Assembly: GCF_015689195.1 (NCBI RefSeq)
Contig: NZ_CP065044.1
Coordinates: 4,154,001 to 4,218,000, forward strand
From: Pectobacterium aroidearum
GTDB lineage: Bacteria; Pseudomonadota; Gammaproteobacteria; Enterobacterales; Enterobacteriaceae
Length of the DNA stretch: 64,000 nucleotides
Direction of reading: 5' to 3'
The position numbers and the translations under genes were made by a program. Shown piece after piece: positions 61,532-64,000 of the stretch; positions within the stretch are counted from its first letter, which is position 1, and every line of letters starts with the position of its first letter. The notes beneath the pieces were generated by a model. The model searched no databases and had not been told where the DNA came from. It worked only from the letters and a program-made list of their open reading frames with translations.

Positions 61532-61804
61532 ATGTCAAATGACAAAGCAATATTACCTTCCGAGATAGAAAAAAACATTATTTCTATCTGGCGGACCGTA
61601 CTCAATAATCCGAAGGTCTCCATTCAAGAGAATTTCTTCGATGCAGGAGGAAATTCCCTGCTGATGTCCAAGGTTTATCGCGAAATAAAAAACAAAATAG
61701 AGTCACCTATCTCTATTGTTGATTTATTCCAATACCCGACGGTACAGATGCTAAGCAAACGTATTAGCGAAATACACGCTGGGAAATCAAGCAGCAAGAA
61801 GTAA
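61532..61804 (+). CDS. Stand-alone peptidyl carrier protein
   Basis: A 90-residue carrier with phosphopantetheine attachment Ser42 in NFFDAGGNSLLMSKVY and the four-helix pattern (EIEKNIISIWRTVL, SIVDLFQYPTVQMLSKRISEI). It should receive the aminoacyl group from the adjacent adenylation enzyme and pass it to the NRPS condensation domain or the PKS. It ends in a Lys-rich tail (GKSSSKK) also seen on the small protein downstream. Confidence 0.92.
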   Translation: MSNDKAILPSEIEKNIISIWRTVLNNPKVSIQENFFDAGGNSLLMSKVYREIKNKIESPISIVDLFQYPTVQMLSKRISEIHAGKSSSKK

Positions 61805-61903
61805 TTACGCCGAAAAGCGTATTGATACTCCAGGGGAATAACCGCCCTGTAATGGGTAATGCATTTCATCATCCTTATTTCACTGATAATAGGTGGTAAT
61901 ACC

Positions 61904-62176
61904 ATGTCTGCAAATCAACTGAACGTTTCCTCGGCAGTAAAAGCAAAAGTGGCTTCGGCAATTAAATTTGTCCTGAGTCACCAAAATTCATCCAAGCCCG
62001 CGCACTACTATGCGATTGGCCAGAAAATCCTTCCTTATGCCAAAAAATATTGGGGGACTAAATCTATTCCAGCCATTCCTGTTTCAATCAAAGCATCATT
62101 GCAACACCCGTCGGCATCCAACCTGCAAAGCCTCATCAGCCGGGTTACTGCTGGCGTCGCAGGTAGCAAAAAGTAA
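61904..62176 (+). CDS. Unrecognised 90-residue protein between carrier and PKS
   Basis: A small, basic, Ala/Ser-rich protein (MSANQLNVSSAVKAKVASAI) with a middle segment HYYAIGQKILPYAKKYWGTK and the C-terminal tail VTAGVAGSKK. AGGTGG precedes the ATG at 61904. There is no signal peptide, membrane segment or carrier motif, and I do not recognise a family. Its place in the operon, between carrier and PKS, suggests a pathway role: an accessory or chaperone-like subunit, a ribosomally made substrate, or a self-protection protein. None can be decided from sequence. Confidence 0.65.
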   Translation: MSANQLNVSSAVKAKVASAIKFVLSHQNSSKPAHYYAIGQKILPYAKKYWGTKSIPAIPVSIKASLQHPSASNLQSLISRVTAGVAGSKK

Positions 62177-62206
62177 TTAACGTTTAATTTAGCTGTCCCT
62201 TCTATA

Positions 62207-62282
62207 TTCACGGCGTAGGACGTCGACCTCTCTTTCTCTGAAGAATATTTAGCGAGAGAAGGTTAACGGCCTGCGCCGTGAA
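62207..62282 (+). other. Long inverted repeat in the PKS leader
   Basis: TTCACGGCGTAGG (62207-62219) and CCTGCGCCGTGAA (62270-62282) are complementary at 12 of 13 positions, with a 50-base loop. Part of the loop can also pair (CTCTC/GAGAG). A strong AAAGGAGG at 62280-62287 next to the right arm has no gene at the right distance. The structure could control PKS translation. Confidence 0.55.
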
Positions 62283-62315
62283 AGGAGGCGAATATATTCA
62301 CGGTGAGGTAATGAA

Positions 62316-64000
62316 ATGAAACAGCAAGAACAGTTCCGCGATAAGGATATTGCTATTGTAGGAATGTCGGCCCGCTTTCCCGGTGCGGAAGATACCGCGA
62401 TATTTTGGCAAAACCTGTTGGACGGCGTGGAGACGATCAGCACATTCAGTGAAGAAGAACTGAGGGAGTCAGGCATTGAAGAAGAGATGATCGCCTCGCC
62501 CAACTATATTCGCCGTCGGGGAATTTTGGGCAACGCACAGCACTTTGACGCTAATTTCTTTGATATTACGCCGCGCGATGCCGAAATTATGGACCCACAG
62601 CATCGTGTCTTTTTGGAATGCTGCTGGCACGCATTTGAAGACGCAGGCTATGTACCTGCCACCTATCCCGGCAAAGTTGGCATCTTCGGCGGAACAGGAA
62701 CCGCCTGGCATTTGAGTAAAGTGAATGCCCATCCTGAAGTACAGAAGTATGCCAGCGGCGCATCGGTCGTCACCAACAATGATAAAGATTACGTAACGAC
62801 CCGGGTTTCTTATAAGCTCAACCTCAAAGGGCCGAGTGTTAACGTACAGACCGCCTGTTCAACCGCGATGGTCGCCGTCGTGATGGGCATGAATAGCCTG
62901 TTGAACGGGGAAAGCGATCTGATCGTTGCGGGCGGTGTTTCCGTGGATACGCCAGAACGCCGGGGTTATCCTTATATGCAAGGCGGCATGGAATCCGCAG
63001 ATGGCCGCTGCTATGCCTTTGACTCCCGCGCCAACGGCACGGTGTTCAGCCGCGGTGCTGGCGTCGTGTTACTGAAGCGCCTGAATGACGCTGTGCGCGA
63101 CGGCGACCATATTTACGCCGTGCTGAAAGGCGGCGCAGTGAATAACGATGGTAACCTGAAAGCTGGTTTTACCGCGCCGAGCATCGACGGGCAGATCGCC
63201 GTTGCCAAACAGGCCATCGCCAATGCGCAGCTTGATCCCGCTACCATCAATTTTGTTGAAGCACACGGCACCGCGACGGCATTGGGCGACCCCATCGAAT
63301 TCACGTCGCTCACACAAACGTTTCAGGAATATACAGATAAAACCCAGTATTGCCGCCTGGGATCGGTGAAAACCAACATCGGCCATACGGACGCGGCATC
63401 AGGCATGGCCAGCCTCATCAAAGCCTCGCTGGCGCTGGAAACCGGCAAGCTGCCAGCCTCACTCCATTTCGAATCACCAAATCCTAACATTGAGTTTGAA
63501 ACCAGCCCGTTCATCATGAACACCGAGCTCAGCGAGCTGGAACCGTCGGAGACACCGCACCGCGCGCTGGTAAACTCTTTCGGCGTCGGCGGTACCAATG
63601 CCTGCGTCATTCTGGAAGCGGCGCCACCGCTCAACGCGGGCGATACCCATAATGACAGCCTGCTGGTTTTGCCTTTCTCCGCCAAAAGCCGCACGGCGCT
63701 GGAAGACATGAAACGCCGCCTGCGCGATTACCTCAGTGCGCATGACGACGCCAATCTGGCAGATATCGCCTACACCCTACAGGTTGGGAGACAAAAGTTC
63801 TCGCACAGCACGGCGGTTATCGGGAAGGATCGTGATTCCCTGCTGGCCAAACTGGATCAGCCGTCACTGGTTGTGACCCAACAGGGTAAAAGCAAAAAGT
63901 CTGTCGTGTTCATGTTCCCGGGACAGGGCAATCAGTATGTCAATATGGCGCGTGAACTGTACGATACCTACGACGTCTTCCGCGCGAGCATGGATCAATG
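62316..64000 (+). CDS. Modular type I polyketide synthase, N-terminal part (KS-AT...)
   Basis: The visible 561 residues begin with a ketosynthase (IAIVGMSARFPGAEDTAIFW) with the complete Cys-His-His triad: C181 in NVQTACSTAM, H317 in EAHGTAT and H357 in NIGHTDAASG. A KS-AT linker follows, and then the start of an acyltransferase (VVFMFPGQGNQY, from about residue 530), which runs off the window. The first domain is a KS with no loading module, so it probably elongates a chain delivered by the carrier or NRPS encoded upstream. GAGG lies 8 bases before the ATG at 62316. Confidence 0.93.
   Translation, partial: MKQQEQFRDKDIAIVGMSARFPGAEDTAIFWQNLLDGVETISTFSEEELRESGIEEEMIASPNYIRRRGILGNAQHFDANFFDITPRDAEIMDPQHRVFLECCWHAFEDAGYVPATYPGKVGIFGGTGTAWHLSKVNAHPEVQKYASGASVVTNNDKDYVTTRVSYKLNLKGPSVNVQTACSTAMVAVVMGMNSLLNGESDLIVAGGVSVDTPERRGYPYMQGGMESADGRCYAFDSRANGTVFSRGAGVVLLKRLNDAVRDGDHIYAVLKGGAVNNDGNLKAGFTAPSIDGQIAVAKQAIANAQLDPATINFVEAHGTATALGDPIEFTSLTQTFQEYTDKTQYCRLGSVKTNIGHTDAASGMASLIKASLALETGKLPASLHFESPNPNIEFETSPFIMNTELSELEPSETPHRALVNSFGVGGTNACVILEAAPPLNAGDTHNDSLLVLPFSAKSRTALEDMKRRLRDYLSAHDDANLADIAYTLQVGRQKFSHSTAVIGKDRDSLLAKLDQPSLVVTQQGKSKKSVVFMFPGQGNQYVNMARELYDTYDVFRASMDQ

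Overview
The window looks like a chromosomal segment of a soft-rot enterobacterium, most likely Pectobacterium or a close relative (inference). The housekeeping proteins are very close to those of E. coli. Gene order follows two E. coli neighbourhoods: yjjZ-leuQPV-rsmC-holD-rimI, and yhbQ-yhbS-ubiT/ubiUV-yhbW-deaD-nlpI-pnp-rpsO-truB-rbfA-infB-nusA-rimP-metY. Three ERIC repeats, typical of Enterobacterales, lie between genes. The extra metabolic genes (2,3-butanediol pathway budAB/budR, fucO, gpdQ with an ABC importer) and a secondary-metabolite locus fit a plant-associated enterobacterium.

Layout: 1-3621 (minus) is an Ugp-like ABC importer with the glycerophosphodiesterase gpdQ inside the operon. 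3858-4861 is an AT-rich pair of unrecognised overlapping genes. 5000-9743 is the glycine cleavage operon gcvT-gcvH-gcvP, interrupted by an ERIC element and an internal terminator. 10306-16615 holds fucO, a membrane-anchored alpha/beta hydrolase, budA-budB and the divergent LysR gene budR. 16684-21697 holds a Fur-box-preceded yjjZ-like gene, three tRNA-Leu(CAG) genes, a LysR/aldo-keto reductase pair, rsmC, holD and rimI. 22028-28694 holds a secreted discoidin-fold protein and a Fur-box-preceded iron uptake locus (FecI-type sigma factor, FecR-type regulator, TonB receptor, SbmA/YddA-type ABC protein). 28746-33077 is deoCABD with a two-CRP-site promoter region. 33799-35276 is an M20 amidohydrolase whose signal-peptide start appears to be frameshifted.

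35480-52804 is a block of conserved genes: yhbQ, yhbS, the anaerobic ubiquinone genes ubiT and ubiUV, yhbW, deaD with the tiny upstream gene yrbN, nlpI, and the metY-rimP-nusA-infB-rbfA-truB-rpsO-pnp transcription/translation operon, with a clear sigma-70 promoter before the initiator tRNA.

53023-64000 is accessory and is the most unusual part. It has a LuxR-type regulator lacking the phospho-acceptor Asp, a DUF2589-like protein overlapping a phage-type lysozyme gene, a small holin-like membrane protein, a 4 x 16 bp tandem repeat, a convergent A-PCP-C NRPS whose adenylation domain lacks the usual substrate-anchoring Asp, a second DUF2589-like protein, a stand-alone adenylation enzyme, a stand-alone carrier protein, a 90-residue protein of unknown type, and the start of a modular PKS (KS then AT) that runs off the right edge. 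This looks like a hybrid NRPS/PKS locus with an attached lysis-like cassette and paired DUF2589 proteins. I do not recognise the product.
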